A DNA stretch of 64,000 bases from Bradyrhizobium xenonodulans (lineage in GTDB: Bacteria > Pseudomonadota > Alphaproteobacteria > Rhizobiales > Xanthobacteraceae), in assembly GCF_027594865.1 (NCBI RefSeq), contig NZ_CP089391.1:6540501-6604500 (forward strand), given 5' to 3'. The position numbers and the translations under genes were made by a program. Positions 18,967 through 29,431 of the stretch are shown in pieces. The notes below the pieces were generated by a model that saw nothing but the letters and a program-made list of their open reading frames with translations, made no database searches and was not told where the DNA came from. Each line of letters begins with the position of its first letter. The first letter of the stretch is position 1.

Positions 18967-19078
18967 GCCGCAGGGGAGCGGCCTTGAAATGCGATGGCCC
19001 TGAGCTTGAACCCTTGGGGCGAATGGTTAGTTTTGGGGATGGCGAATCGCTTCGTTTCGCCCCCTCCTCAAGACAGAC

Positions 19079-20194
19079 ATGGCCACTTTCACCCCGCATC
19101 AGGACGCCGCGCTCAAGGCCGTTGGCGACTGGCTCAAGGCAAAACCCGGCCGCAACGGCACGCCGCCGGTGTTCCGGCTGTTCGGCTTTGCCGGCACCGG
19201 CAAGACCACGCTGGCACGGCACATCGCCGAGGGCGTCGACGGCGAGGTGAAATTTGCCGCCTTCACCGGCAAGGCGGCCCTCGTCATGCGCAACAAGGGT
19301 TGCGACGAGGCCTCCACCATCCACTCGCTGATCTACCGCGCCCGCGAATCCGGCGAGGAGCAGCCGAGCTTCGAATTGTGGGACGACGCGCCCGCCTCGA
19401 AGGCCAAGCTGATCGTGATCGACGAATGCTCGATGGTCGACGCCGAACTGGGGCGCGACCTGATGTCGTTCGATTGCCCGCTGCTGGTGCTGGGTGATCC
19501 CGCCCAGTTGCCGCCGATCCAGGGCGGCGGCTTCTTCACCAATGTCGAGCCCGACGCGATGCTGACCGAGGTGCATCGCCAGGCCCAGGACGATCCGATC
19601 GTGCGGATGTCGATGGACGTGCGCGAAGGCCGCGAGCTCGACATCGGTCGCTACGGCGAGAGCGAGGTGGTGTCGCGGAAAGAGCTCGATCCTGATCGCG
19701 TCATGGGCGCCGACCAGGTCCTGGTCGGCCGCAACAACACGCGCCGCGCCTACAACATGCGGGTACGCCAGCGCCAGAACATCGAGGACGTCTTCCCGGT
19801 CGCCGGCGACAAGCTGGTGTGCCTGCGCAACAACCGCAAGAAGGGCCTGTTCAACGGCGGCCTGTGGCGCGTGAAATCGCGCAACGCCTCGCGCTCGAAA
19901 TCGCGCATCCTCTCGATGCGGCTGTCGCCCGACGAGGACTTTGGCCACAAGGTGACGAAAGTCTCGGTCCGGGCCGATTGCTTCGAGGGCGGCGTCGAGG
20001 CGATCGCCTGGGAGCAGCGCAAGCCCTATGACGAGTTCGACTACGGCTACGTGCTGACCGTGCACAAATCACAGGGCTCGCAATGGGACGACGTCGTGTT
20101 GTTCGACGAGAGCTTTGCGTTTCAGGACAGCCGGGCGAGATGGCTCTACACGGGCATCACGCGCGCGGCGAAAAGATTGAGTATCGTGGTTTAA
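19079..20194 (+). CDS. RecD-like ATP-dependent DNA helicase
   Basis: A 371-residue superfamily 1 helicase without the long N-terminal domains of RecD. Motif I is FGFAGTGKTT near residues 37-46, motif II is LIVIDECSMVD, motif III is LVLGDPAQLPPI, and the C-terminal UvrD_C_2-type region contains LTVHKSQGSQWDDVVLF and ARWLYTGITRAAKRL. This compact form is common in alphaproteobacteria and in phages; a role in DNA repair or processing is inferred. It is not part of a recBCD cluster here. The ATG at 19079 begins MATFTPHQDAALKAVGDWL, the usual start of the ATPase core. Confidence 0.9.
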   Translation: MATFTPHQDAALKAVGDWLKAKPGRNGTPPVFRLFGFAGTGKTTLARHIAEGVDGEVKFAAFTGKAALVMRNKGCDEASTIHSLIYRARESGEEQPSFELWDDAPASKAKLIVIDECSMVDAELGRDLMSFDCPLLVLGDPAQLPPIQGGGFFTNVEPDAMLTEVHRQAQDDPIVRMSMDVREGRELDIGRYGESEVVSRKELDPDRVMGADQVLVGRNNTRRAYNMRVRQRQNIEDVFPVAGDKLVCLRNNRKKGLFNGGLWRVKSRNASRSKSRILSMRLSPDEDFGHKVTKVSVRADCFEGGVEAIAWEQRKPYDEFDYGYVLTVHKSQGSQWDDVVLFDESFAFQDSRARWLYTGITRAAKRLSIVV

Positions 20195-20204
20195 TACTCC
20201 GCTG

Positions 20205-20297
20205 CCGTAGGGTGGGCAAAGCGAAGCGTGCCCACCATCTTTGGGATGCGGAGAGAGATCGTGGGCACGGCGCGTTGCGCCTTTGCCCACCCTACGG
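20205..20297. repeat. Dispersed palindromic repeat (GTAGGGTGGGCAAAGCG family)
   Basis: Arms CCGTAGGGTGGGCAAAG and CTTTGCCCACCCTACGG are perfect 17-base complements, with a second inner pair CGTGCCCAC / GTGGGCACG. It lies between convergent helicase and caspase genes and could end both transcripts. A second copy is at 34964-35059. Confidence 0.85.
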
Positions 20298-20311
20298 CAC
20301 CGTCGTAGCCC

Positions 20312-21997
20312 TCACTTCCCCGCCACAAAATAAAAATCCTCGCGCCCCGGCGGCGAGCCATAGGTGAACGGCTGCTGCTCGCGCCTGGTCGCGGACCAGA
20401 CGTCGTCGCGGATGATGTCGAACAACTTGCGGATCTCGACTTTCGGCACCTTGATCTCGCGGGCGAGTGCGGTGGCGAAGGGGCTGTCGGCGCCGCCGTC
20501 GCCGTCCATCGCGGTCTCGCCGTGCTTGGCGGCGTAGACCACCATGAAGCCGGCGCCGGGCTCGATGTTGGAAAAGCCCTTGTCGACCAGCTTGAGCGAC
20601 AGCGTGCGCTGCATGGTCGGCGCGAACGGATTGTCGCGGCAGGCATCCAGCATCACCAGACGCACTTTGCGTGCAGCACCGACGGCTGCGATCACCTGCT
20701 CCAGCGCGACGGCTTGCGTCTCGGCGTCCCTGTCGGCGGCGAGCTTGGCATCGACGGGGACGAGATAATTCACGCCGCCGATCTCGAAACCATGGCCGGC
20801 GTAATAGACCACGGCCCAATCCGCCTTCTCCGCCTCGGCGGCAAACGTCTGCAACGCTTCGAAGAACTTGTCGCGGGTGAGGTCGCTGACGGAGATCACG
20901 GTCTGGAAGCCGACATCGCGCAGCACGTCTGCAATCAGTTTGGCGTCGCGCGGCGGGTTGGGCAGAGCGTGCACGTTCTTGTAGGCGCCGTTGCCGACCA
21001 CGAGCGCGACCCGGCGCCCGGAGGAGCCGGCCGGCGCCTGCGGCGTCAGCGCGGCGAGCCGCTCCTGCGCGATGGCGCGGGCGCGCGCCACGTCGAACTC
21101 GTCGAACCTCGTCAGCGAATAGGCCGCCGCACGGTAGTCGGCGCGGGCCTGGGCGAGATCCTTCTTCCGCTCGTAGATCTGGCCGCGGCCGGAATGGGCG
21201 CGGACATTGTTCGGGTTGATCTGGATCGCGGTGTTGTAGTCCTTCAGTGCGGCGTCGAGATCGCCTTTCAGCATATAGACGTCGGCGCGATTGTTGATCG
21301 CGTAGACGTTTTTCGGCTGCTTTTCGATCAGGTCGCCACAGTCGGCAAAGGCCTGATCGAACTTGCCCATCAGGCCGTAGGTGATGCAGCGGTTGCTGGC
21401 GATCTGCGGCGCGGCCGGATCGATCTTCTCGGCCTCCGCGAAATCGGCGATGGCGCCGTCATAATCCTTCGTCAGCGTGCGCACGCGAGCCCGGTTGGTC
21501 CAGCCGAGCAGGAATTTGGGCGTGTATTTGATCGACAGGTTGAAATCGTCGAGCGCGCTTTGCAGCGCCCCCCTTCGGAGCTGGATGACACCGCGGTTGT
21601 TGTAGGGAACGCCGTAGGTCGGACGCTTCTGGAGCGCGAGGTTGTAGTCGGCCATCGCGAGATCGTCCTGGCCCGTGCGCTCATAGGCGAGGCCGCGGAG
21701 GTTGAGCGCGATGACATAGTCGGGATCGAGGTCGACGGCCATGGACAGGACTTCGATCGCGTGGACGTAGTCGCGCTTGTTGATCAGCGTGTTGCCGCGC
21801 GACGAGAGCGCGATGCTCTTGTCCTTGCCGGTGACCTTATCGGCGTTCAGCAGATTGTCGCAGGCCGTCGCGCGGGCCTGGACCTCCGCCTGGCGGTCGC
21901 GGCAAATGGCGAGGTCGTCGCCGGCTTGCGGCGCGGCCGCGGCGATCGCGGCGCCCGAGATCAGGATGGCGAGGGTCAGGGGAATGACGCGCAGCAT
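20312..21997 (-). CDS. Exported TPR and caspase-like (peptidase C14) protein
   Basis: A 561-residue protein with a signal peptide (MLRVIPLTLAILISGAAIAA), TPR repeats over roughly residues 60-300 (ALNLRGLAYERTGQDDLAMA and similar units) and a C-terminal caspase-like domain. The domain starts RRVALVVGNGAYKN and carries the His of YYAGHGFEIGGVNYLVP and the Cys of RLVMLDACRDNPF, the His-Cys dyad of metacaspase/caspase-like peptidases. Export to the periplasm or envelope is implied by the signal. Such proteins are frequent in rhizobia with unknown targets. It ends at a palindromic repeat and is divergent from msrA. Confidence 0.9.
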   Translation of the reverse strand: MLRVIPLTLAILISGAAIAAAAPQAGDDLAICRDRQAEVQARATACDNLLNADKVTGKDKSIALSSRGNTLINKRDYVHAIEVLSMAVDLDPDYVIALNLRGLAYERTGQDDLAMADYNLALQKRPTYGVPYNNRGVIQLRRGALQSALDDFNLSIKYTPKFLLGWTNRARVRTLTKDYDGAIADFAEAEKIDPAAPQIASNRCITYGLMGKFDQAFADCGDLIEKQPKNVYAINNRADVYMLKGDLDAALKDYNTAIQINPNNVRAHSGRGQIYERKKDLAQARADYRAAAYSLTRFDEFDVARARAIAQERLAALTPQAPAGSSGRRVALVVGNGAYKNVHALPNPPRDAKLIADVLRDVGFQTVISVSDLTRDKFFEALQTFAAEAEKADWAVVYYAGHGFEIGGVNYLVPVDAKLAADRDAETQAVALEQVIAAVGAARKVRLVMLDACRDNPFAPTMQRTLSLKLVDKGFSNIEPGAGFMVVYAAKHGETAMDGDGGADSPFATALAREIKVPKVEIRKLFDIIRDDVWSATRREQQPFTYGSPPGREDFYFVAGK

Positions 21998-22257
21998 GTT
22001 GTCAGGTCGGCTCCAGCCACCACATTTTTATGTCGATCACCGATCGCGCGGGTTCATCTAGCGCGGAGTTCCCGGCTTCGCCAAGCCGGGCCACAGTCCG
22101 ACGATCCCGGGCGGCTATCTTTCACGGCCTCGTGTTCGTCCCGCCGTAACAATCACCGCCTGCGCCCGTATTTCAGGTGACCCAAACGCGGCCAAACAGG
22201 CTGTTCGCCCGTCCCCGGCCGCCCTAGACTGTCATGCCATCCGAAAGAGGATCCGCC

Positions 22258-22968
<711 letters not shown>

Positions 22969-22998
22969 TCGCGAGATCACCCAACAAACGGGAGACCC

Positions 22999-23418
<420 letters not shown>

Positions 23419-23470
23419 CATTGCGCAGCGCCGGGTTCCGCCGTGGAACCCGGCGGCGCAATGTGCTTTT
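23419..23470 (+). terminator. Rho-independent terminator after msrB
   Basis: CATTGCGC..GCCGGGTTCC pairs with GGAACCCGGC..GCGCAATG across a short loop, and the stem is followed by TGCTTTT. It begins immediately after the msrB stop codon. Confidence 0.85.
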
Positions 23471-23525
23471 CTCCCTTGGCGGGACGGCCGATGAGCGTCG
23501 TCGGGCGTCCCCCAGGGAGGACGCC

Positions 23526-23690
23526 ATGGCGCTTGGGACCATCCTGATCATCCTGGTGATCATCTATCTCATCGGCGGCATGTCCGGCCGGATCGGTGGC
23601 TACGGCTATGGCATGGGCCATTCCGGCATCGGGATCGGCGGCCTCGTTCTGGTGGTGCTGATCGTCCTGCTGCTGCTTGGCAAATTGTAA
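23526..23690 (+). CDS. DUF3309-type small membrane protein
   Basis: A 54-residue, almost wholly hydrophobic protein: MALGTILIILVIIYLIGG, a glycine/tyrosine-rich middle (GRIGGYGYGMGHSG), and a second helix ending VLLLLGKL. This matches the short DUF3309 family found in many alphaproteobacteria. A GGGAGG ribosome site precedes the ATG. Function unknown. Confidence 0.78.
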   Translation: MALGTILIILVIIYLIGGMSGRIGGYGYGMGHSGIGIGGLVLVVLIVLLLLGKL

Positions 23691-23901
23691 ACCATCTAAC
23701 ACATTGAATTTACTTTGTTTATTGCATCTGCGGGGCTGCCATGCGTGGATTCATCATCTCCCATCGCAGGGGTCGCAATTTTGTCAAATCGGCTTATATT
23801 AGAGGGCGAAAATGATGTGCGGCGGGCCCACCCGATCGTGGCCCCTGCCTTCCAAACCCCACGCGCTTAAAGCCCCAGACAAGATCACGAGGTCTTTGAC
23901 C

Positions 23902-24195
23902 ATGCGTCCACTGCGTCCGTTCAACTTCAACACCTCCGCCGAGCTCTTCCCCGCCGCGATCCGCAAGAAGAAGCGTGCAGGCTTCACCTATCGCCGGTTC
24001 GGCACCGCGGCCGAGGCCGTGCAGTTCGCGATGGAGCAGTTGCCGACGGATTCGCTGAACGGCGCCTATCTTCAGGTCGAGGAAGCGCGCTTCGACCAGA
24101 ACGGCATCCGCTCGCTCTACGAGAGCGAAGCCTTCCCGCTGGAGCGCCACCGCAAGCCCGAGCCGGTCGCAGAGACCGACGCCGACGCGGCGTAA
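23902..24195 (+). CDS. Conserved hypothetical protein
   Basis: A 97-residue soluble protein: [20 protein letters not shown], a basic [12 protein letters not shown] stretch, a helix around [12 protein letters not shown] and a strand with [12 protein letters not shown], ending in an acidic tail. I recognise it as a small protein often seen in Bradyrhizobium genomes but not by function. The ATG at 23902 is chosen over an upstream one because the upstream 30 codons look non-coding. A strong terminator follows. Confidence 0.68.
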   Translation: MRPLRPFNFNTSAELFPAAIRKKKRAGFTYRRFGTAAEAVQFAMEQLPTDSLNGAYLQVEEARFDQNGIRSLYESEAFPLERHRKPEPVAETDADAA

Positions 24196-24221
24196 GTTTT
24201 CGCCAAGCCCGATGTGCGCTG

Positions 24222-24255
24222 AAAGCGCGATGGCCGAAAGGCTGTCGCGCTTTTT
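24222..24255 (+). terminator. Rho-independent terminator
   Basis: AAAGCGCGATGGCC pairs with GGCTGTCGCGCTTT across GAAA, followed by a T-run, 27 bases after the preceding stop codon. Confidence 0.85.
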
Positions 24256-24286
24256 GCGTTTGTGGGCAACGCCCTAGCTTTCGCTT

Positions 24287-24823
24287 TTAAATCCGCGGCT
24301 GCTTGTCGAGCCAGCGGCGCAGCATGCGCACGTTGCGCATGTTGGCGCGGAACATGACGTCAAAGGCATCGCCCGCGAACGGGACCATGCCGACCACGCC
24401 GTCGACCGCGACATTGCCGAGCATCCGCGCGGTGAGATACCAGGGCGCGCCGAGCGCTCTCGCCTCACGCACCAGCCAGAGCGAGATTGCGGTGGTGATG
24501 ATGTCGCCGACGACGGGGATCAGGCCGATCAGCCCGTCGATGCCGTAGCGGATATTGGTGCCTGGCAGGATGAAGGCGACGTCGAGCAGCTTTGCGATGA
24601 CCTCGATGCGTGCGATCCGCTGCTCGCGCGTCAGATTGCCGAACGGACTCCCTTGACCGAATTCGAAGCGGAACTCGCGAAATCCCTGCTCCAGCGTTTC
24701 GGGGCGGATCTCGTGGCCGTCCTGGTCGATGATCGGCCCGCGCGCCTGCGTGCCGGTCGCATCGGCGCGGCCTCCCGAACGGGATTTGCGTGGGGCTAGG
24801 ATATCATCGTCGGACATGGTCAT
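24287..24823 (-). CDS. DUF4112 domain membrane protein
   Basis: A 178-residue protein with a polar N-terminal third and a DUF4112 core: RIEVIAKLLDVAFILPGTNI, then YGIDGLIGLIPVVGDIITTA, and VDGVVGMVPFAGDAFDVMFR. The paired GLIPVVGD and GMVPFAGD motifs are diagnostic. Function in the family is unknown; the hydrophobic segments suggest a hairpin in the inner membrane. There is no recognisable ribosome site, so the second ATG two codons later is possible. It is followed on the same strand by nothing close. Confidence 0.88.
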   Translation of the reverse strand: MTMSDDDILAPRKSRSGGRADATGTQARGPIIDQDGHEIRPETLEQGFREFRFEFGQGSPFGNLTREQRIARIEVIAKLLDVAFILPGTNIRYGIDGLIGLIPVVGDIITTAISLWLVREARALGAPWYLTARMLGNVAVDGVVGMVPFAGDAFDVMFRANMRNVRMLRRWLDKQPRI

Positions 24824-24885
24824 CGCCTGGAGGAAACGCGCTTATGCCGACAGGGTTGCTGCGCTGCGCCCGAACGTCGCGCAAG

Positions 24886-25314
24886 TCAGGTCGGGGCCGC
24901 CGCCGGTTGCGGCTCCTCGACATATCTGTGTACGAGCCAGGACGAAATCACCGACGGCACGAACCCGACCAGGCCGTAGAGGATGAACTGCACCGCGCCC
25001 GAATCCGGGCCGCGCGAGCTGTAGGTCAGCGACGCCAGCACGAAGGCGAACAGCCCGACCAGCAACATCCGCAACGCCGGGCGGATCCGCTTGACGTGGA
25101 TCAGGATGTCGTCGACCGCGCCGATCATGAGCGAGGGCAGAAAGCCGAACAAATAGCTGTATTGCAGGGTCTTGAAGAAGACGGCGAACAGCTTGCCGAC
25201 CTCGCCGAGACTGGTCTGGGTCCAATAGCCGGACTGATAGGTCGTCGTCAGCAGCAGCAGGAACCCGCCCACGAACGGACCGACCAGCGCAAATACCAGA
25301 TAGCGTTTCATCAA
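24886..25314 (-). CDS. Four-helix membrane protein, function unknown
   Basis: A 142-residue inner-membrane protein. Helices are visible at YLVFALVGPFVGGFLLLLTT, around YLFGFLPSLMIGAVDDI, RMLLVGLFAFVLASLTY, and FILYGLVGFVPSVISSWLVH, with a short charged C-terminus (RYVEEPQ). It resembles the uncharacterised DUF5413-type proteins of Bradyrhizobium, a tentative match from memory. It lies 62 bases upstream of the DUF4112 gene on the same strand and could share its transcript. Confidence 0.72.
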   Translation of the reverse strand: MMKRYLVFALVGPFVGGFLLLLTTTYQSGYWTQTSLGEVGKLFAVFFKTLQYSYLFGFLPSLMIGAVDDILIHVKRIRPALRMLLVGLFAFVLASLTYSSRGPDSGAVQFILYGLVGFVPSVISSWLVHRYVEEPQPAAAPT

Positions 25315-25472
25315 ATACCCTCACCCACCGCCACATTTATAGCAGCGCGGCGGGAAGCTTGGATAGCGGGTTCCGATGGGTGCGCCGTGCCCGCCCTTTC
25401 GGGAACGTCTGGCAAATCGGCGAGTTCTCACGAGACTGCGAATTCTTACTTGTATCAGCACGATTGGATCCA

Positions 25473-25715
25473 ATGATGCGTAGGACAGCCCTGCTTCTCG
25501 CAGCGGTCACGTTGACCGCCGTCGCCTCGAGCGTCTCCGCTTTCGCACAAGGCCACATGGGTACGCCGCAGGAACAGAACGCGTGCTCGCGCGACGCGTC
25601 GAAGTTCTGCCGGAAGGACCTTGGCAATGACGGCGCCGTGCAAGGCTGCCTGCAAGCCAACCGCGCCAAGCTGTCGAAGTCGTGCAGCAAGGTGTTTCAG
25701 GGCCATGGCATGTAA
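25473..25715 (+). CDS. Secreted cysteine-rich repeat protein
   Basis: An 80-residue exported protein: signal peptide MRRTALLLAAVTLTAVASS to about SAFA, then a compact domain ACSRDASKFCRKDLGNDGAV followed by QGCLQANRAKLSKSCSKVF with four regularly spaced cysteines (Cx6C..Cx10C). This spacing matches the Golgi-apparatus-protein-1-type Cys-rich repeat found in small rhizobial periplasmic proteins. Two tandem ATGs start the frame. A related protein is encoded 275 bases downstream on the same strand. Confidence 0.78.
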   Translation: MMRRTALLLAAVTLTAVASSVSAFAQGHMGTPQEQNACSRDASKFCRKDLGNDGAVQGCLQANRAKLSKSCSKVFQGHGM

Positions 25716-25989
25716 CATCGGCTCGTAAGGTCGGGGCGTCCGCGCGTTTTGCGTGACGGACGCGCAACATCTGCGAATTCCTTTGCGCCGCCCATTGCAG
25801 CTCTTTGACAATGGCGCATACTTCGCTCGGGCGGCGCAGCACTTTTCGATTCGAACATCACGAGAGATCGAGCGACCACATGCGGGATTAAGTTCCCGAC
25901 GTGAAGGCTGTGACATGCGGCAGATCAAGCCGCGTGCGGCGCCCCAAAACCAAGTGGTTCAACCCACGGAACTCGGGGACGCATTCCGC

Positions 25990-26286
25990 ATGACACGCTA
26001 CCAGACCATCGCTTCGCGCTTCAAAGCTACCGCTTCGCTTTTGGCCTTCGCCGCCACCGCCATCGCACTCCAGACATCACCCGGCCTCGCCTTCTCGTCC
26101 GAAGCCCAGCAGATGTGCTCGGGTGACGCGATGCGGCTGTGCTCCAGTGAAATCCCGGACATCCCGCGCATCAGGGCCTGCATGGTGCAGAAGAAGGCGC
26201 AGGTCAGCCCCGGCTGCCGCGCCGTGATGGACCGCGAGCACGCGGCCGCAGCGGCCTCGCGCAAGCGGGAAGCGGCGGCGCAGTAA
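25990..26286 (+). CDS. Secreted cysteine-rich repeat protein, paralog
   Basis: A 98-residue protein with a signal peptide (SLLAFAATAIALQTSPGLAF) and one Cys-rich unit: MCSGDAMRLCSSEIPDIPRI then RACMVQKKAQVSPGCRAVMD, the same spacing as the neighbour at 25473, plus an Ala/Arg-rich C-terminal helix. The ATG at 25990 is preferred; a longer in-frame start would put a polar extension before the signal. The two genes are likely an old duplication. Function unknown; disulfide-stabilised periplasmic domains are inferred. Confidence 0.75.
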   Translation: MTRYQTIASRFKATASLLAFAATAIALQTSPGLAFSSEAQQMCSGDAMRLCSSEIPDIPRIRACMVQKKAQVSPGCRAVMDREHAAAAASRKREAAAQ

Positions 26287-26300
26287 GAGAGCGTACCTGC

Positions 26301-26415
26301 GGCCATCCTTCGCGACGCCCGCCCAAGGGCGGGCCCTCAGGATGAGGTCTCGTTTCGTGGCGAGATATCAATCCCTCATGGTGAGGAGCCCGCCAAAGCG
26401 CGCGCCTCCGGACGA
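26301..26415. repeat. Dispersed palindromic repeat, degenerate copy
   Basis: CCATCCTTCGCGACGCCCGCCCAAGGGCGGGCCCTCAGGATGAGG and, further on, CCTCATGGTGAGGAGCCCGCC plus GCGCGCGCCTCCGGACGATG match the family seen at 18836-18966, with the second half decayed. It lies between convergent genes. Confidence 0.68.
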
Positions 26416-26466
26416 TGCTCTGCATCGCCGGGCGAAACATGCAGGCCGAGGTCTATCTGAGCAGAC

Positions 26467-28101
26467 CTAATCGCCCCACTGCGCGAAGGCGTCGTTGAAG
26501 GCGCGCTCGCCGGGGGCGCCCTTCTCGATGGCGATGATGGCGCGGCGCTGGTTGGCGTAGACCAGCGGCACGTCGAACCAGGAGCGCTCCTTCAGGAGCT
26601 GGACGTTGCGGGCACGGTCGGCGTCGACATTGGAGAGGCCGACCAGGAAGAAGCCGTCGGTGACCTTGACCGCGAGGCCGGCGAGCGGGGTGCCGCGCGC
26701 CTGCTCGTTCGACTTCATCAGGATGCCCGGCACGTTGGAAACGCTGCCGCCCGGAAAATCCGGCGGCAGGATGAAGGTCAGCTCCGCCGTGTGGCTCGCC
26801 GGCAGCGACGAGTCGGTATTGCGGCGGAACGACATCGTCATCTTGAACTTGCGGTCGGGGATCTCGATGTCGGCGCGCACGGCGACGTCGGCCTTCTGGT
26901 TGCCCGTCGCCTTGATCGGCTCCAGCCGCCACACCACCGAGCCGACATATTGCTTGCCCTTCGGATCGGACGGATCCTCGTCATAGAGCACGACCTTCTG
27001 CGCCACCGGCGCGACCGGCTGGTCGCTGGCCGAGGGCTGGCCGACGCGATCCGGAATCTTGGGCTTGCTCTGCGGCTGGGCCGGATCCTTCGGCGCTTCC
27101 ACCACCTGGGTCGGCGAGGACTTGAAAAAGTTGGTCGCAGTCTGGAGCAGCGGCTTGCCCCAGAGGATGCCGGCGCCGACCAGGATCAGCACGATGCCGA
27201 CGGCGATCGCGCTCTTGAACGGAAAGGACGAGCGGGCGCGCTTGGGCTTCTTGCCGTCGCGGTCGAGGACGGGAATGTGCGGACGCCCCGACGGCGGCCG
27301 TGGCGCATAGCGCTCGGCCTCCTCGATCGACTCGTCGTAGGAATAGGGCGCGTCCTGCTCACCGGCGCGGTTCTCCAGGCTCGGCTCCAGCCGGTCGAAT
27401 TCCGGCGAGGGCGAGGGCACGTTGGCGTAGGTGCGGCGCGCGGCGCGGTTGGCCTGCGCGGCGGCGCCGCCGAGATCGTTGACGTCGGCGGTGATGTCGC
27501 GGAAGCCGCGGACGCCCGGGGCCGGCGGCAATGGCGGCGGCGGACCGACGTCGGGCGGGCGGCGACCGGCTTGACGGTCGGCTTGGCGGTCACGACCGGA
27601 CGGCGGCGCAGGCGGCGGCTCCGGCATCGGCGGCGGGGCCGACGGACCCGGCTGGCGCGGCGCGTCGAAACGCGGAGCCCGCGGCGGGCGCGGGGCATCG
27701 CCCTGGTCATCGACGTTGAAGGACGGGCGGTCGGCACGCGGCGGCGGCGGAGCCGGACGGGCGCGGGGAGCGGCCGGCTGAGACGGAGGCGGGTTGCCCT
27801 CGGCGGCGCGGGTGCTGGCCCGGCGGAAGGCGTCACCGCTGCCGCTGCTGCGGGTACCGCCACCAGGGCGCGAGGCCTCGCGGGCGCGCTGGGCGGCCTC
27901 CGATTCGACCTTGCGGACGGCCTCTTCCAGCGACAGCCGTTCGCGGGTGATCTCGGATTCGGACAGCGGCGGCTGAACGCTGCGGAGCTGCGCGATCAGG
28001 GCCGTGCGCGCCCGCTCATAGAGCGCGCGACGGCTTTCGCCGGGAGCATTGGGGTCCAGGGCGGCAATAGCGCGGGCGATCAGCGGATAGTAATCAGCCA
28101 T
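26467..28101 (-). CDS. Proline-rich single-pass membrane protein, conserved hypothetical
   Basis: A 544-residue protein in three parts. Residues about 1-90 are helical (MADYYPLIARAIAALDPNAP; ESEITRERLSLEEAVRKVES) and probably cytoplasmic. Then comes a long Pro/Arg/Ala-rich disordered region, and a membrane helix (SAIAVGIVLILVGAGILWG) near residue 285. The C-terminal 200 residues form a likely periplasmic beta domain (VVWRLEPIKATGNQKADVAV, FKMTMSFRRNTDSSLPASH). I know similar proteins next to purA in related genomes, without a function. It is co-directional with and 37 bases downstream of purA. Confidence 0.8.
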   Translation of the reverse strand: MADYYPLIARAIAALDPNAPGESRRALYERARTALIAQLRSVQPPLSESEITRERLSLEEAVRKVESEAAQRAREASRPGGGTRSSGSGDAFRRASTRAAEGNPPPSQPAAPRARPAPPPPRADRPSFNVDDQGDAPRPPRAPRFDAPRQPGPSAPPPMPEPPPAPPSGRDRQADRQAGRRPPDVGPPPPLPPAPGVRGFRDITADVNDLGGAAAQANRAARRTYANVPSPSPEFDRLEPSLENRAGEQDAPYSYDESIEEAERYAPRPPSGRPHIPVLDRDGKKPKRARSSFPFKSAIAVGIVLILVGAGILWGKPLLQTATNFFKSSPTQVVEAPKDPAQPQSKPKIPDRVGQPSASDQPVAPVAQKVVLYDEDPSDPKGKQYVGSVVWRLEPIKATGNQKADVAVRADIEIPDRKFKMTMSFRRNTDSSLPASHTAELTFILPPDFPGGSVSNVPGILMKSNEQARGTPLAGLAVKVTDGFFLVGLSNVDADRARNVQLLKERSWFDVPLVYANQRRAIIAIEKGAPGERAFNDAFAQWGD

Positions 28102-28138
28102 TTCAACTCAACTATACGCACGTCCCGGTAAGATTTCG

Positions 28139-29431
28139 TTAAGCCTCAAACGGGTTTTGCACGAGGATAGTATCTTCGCGTTCGGGGCTGGTGGAAAGCA
28201 GTGCGACCGGGCACCCCACCAATTCCTCGATCCGGCGGACATATTTGATGGCCTGGGCCGGCAGCTGGGCCCAGGACCGTGCATTGGCGGTCGGCTCTTT
28301 CCAGCCCTCGATGGTCTCGTAGATCGGCTCGACCCGGGCCTGGGCGCCCTCGCCGGCCGGGAAATGGTCGATCTCCTTGCCGTCGAGCTTGTAGCCGGTG
28401 CAGACCTCGATCGAATCGAAGCCGTCGAGGATGTCCAGCTTGGTCAGCGCCAGGCCGTTGATGCCGCAGGTCCGGACGGTCTGGCGGACCAGCACCGCGT
28501 CGAACCAGCCGCAACGGCGCTTGCGTCCGGTATTGACCCCGAACTCGCGGCCGCGACGGCCGATCTCCTCGCCGATCTCGTTCAGAAGCTCGGTCGGAAA
28601 CGGACCCTGGCCGACCCGCGTCGTATAGGCCTTGCAGATACCGAGCACGTAACCGACCCCGCTCGGGCCGATGCCCGTTCCTGTCGCGGCCTGCGCCGCC
28701 ACAGTGTTCGAGGAGGTGACGTAGGGATAGGTGCCGTGGTCGACGTCGAGCAGCGCGCCCTGCGCGCCCTCGAACAGAATGCGCTTGCCGGCGCGCCGCT
28801 CCTGATCGAGCAGACGCCACACGGTCTCGGCATAGGGCAGAAGCTGGGGCGCAAGCGCGCTCAGCTCCTTCAGGATCTCCTCGCCGTCGAACTCAGGCAG
28901 GTTGAGGCCGCGGCGGAGTGCGTTGTGGTGGGCCAGCAGCCGGTCGATCTTGTGGGGGAGCGTGTCGAGGTCGGCGAGGTCCATCAGCCGAATCGCGCGG
29001 CGGCCGACCTTGTCCTCATAGGCCGGTCCGATGCCGCGACGGGTGGTGCCGATCGCGGTCGTCGAGTTGGAGCTTTCGCGCAAGGCGTCGAGCTCGCGAT
29101 GCAACGGCAGGATCAGGGTGACGTTCTCCGCGACGCGCAGATTCTCCGGGCCGACCGCGACGCCCTGCCCGCGCAGCTTGGCGACCTCGTCGAGGAAGGC
29201 CTGCGCATCGAACACCACGCCGTTGCCGATCACCGCCAGTTTCGACGGGCGCAGCACGCCCGAGGGCAACAGCGCGAGCTTGTAGGTCTCGCCGTTGATG
29301 ACCAGCGTGTGGCCGGCATTATGGCCGCCCTGGAAGCGCGCGACGATGTCCGCCTGCTCCGACAACCAGTCGACGATCTTGCCCTTTCCTTCGTCGCCCC
29401 ACTGGGCGCCGACGACGACAACATTGGCCAT
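28139..29431 (-). CDS. purA: Adenylosuccinate synthetase
   Basis: Joins IMP and aspartate using GTP to make adenylosuccinate, the first committed step to AMP. The 430-residue length is standard. N-terminal [20 protein letters not shown] holds the P-loop with catalytic Asp, GGHNAGHT carries the catalytic His, [13 protein letters not shown] the IMP site, and [13 protein letters not shown] the aspartate loop. The gene is followed closely by a membrane protein of unknown role. Confidence 0.97.
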   Translation of the reverse strand: MANVVVVGAQWGDEGKGKIVDWLSEQADIVARFQGGHNAGHTLVINGETYKLALLPSGVLRPSKLAVIGNGVVFDAQAFLDEVAKLRGQGVAVGPENLRVAENVTLILPLHRELDALRESSNSTTAIGTTRRGIGPAYEDKVGRRAIRLMDLADLDTLPHKIDRLLAHHNALRRGLNLPEFDGEEILKELSALAPQLLPYAETVWRLLDQERRAGKRILFEGAQGALLDVDHGTYPYVTSSNTVAAQAATGTGIGPSGVGYVLGICKAYTTRVGQGPFPTELLNEIGEEIGRRGREFGVNTGRKRRCGWFDAVLVRQTVRTCGINGLALTKLDILDGFDSIEVCTGYKLDGKEIDHFPAGEGAQARVEPIYETIEGWKEPTANARSWAQLPAQAIKYVRRIEELVGCPVALLSTSPEREDTILVQNPFEA

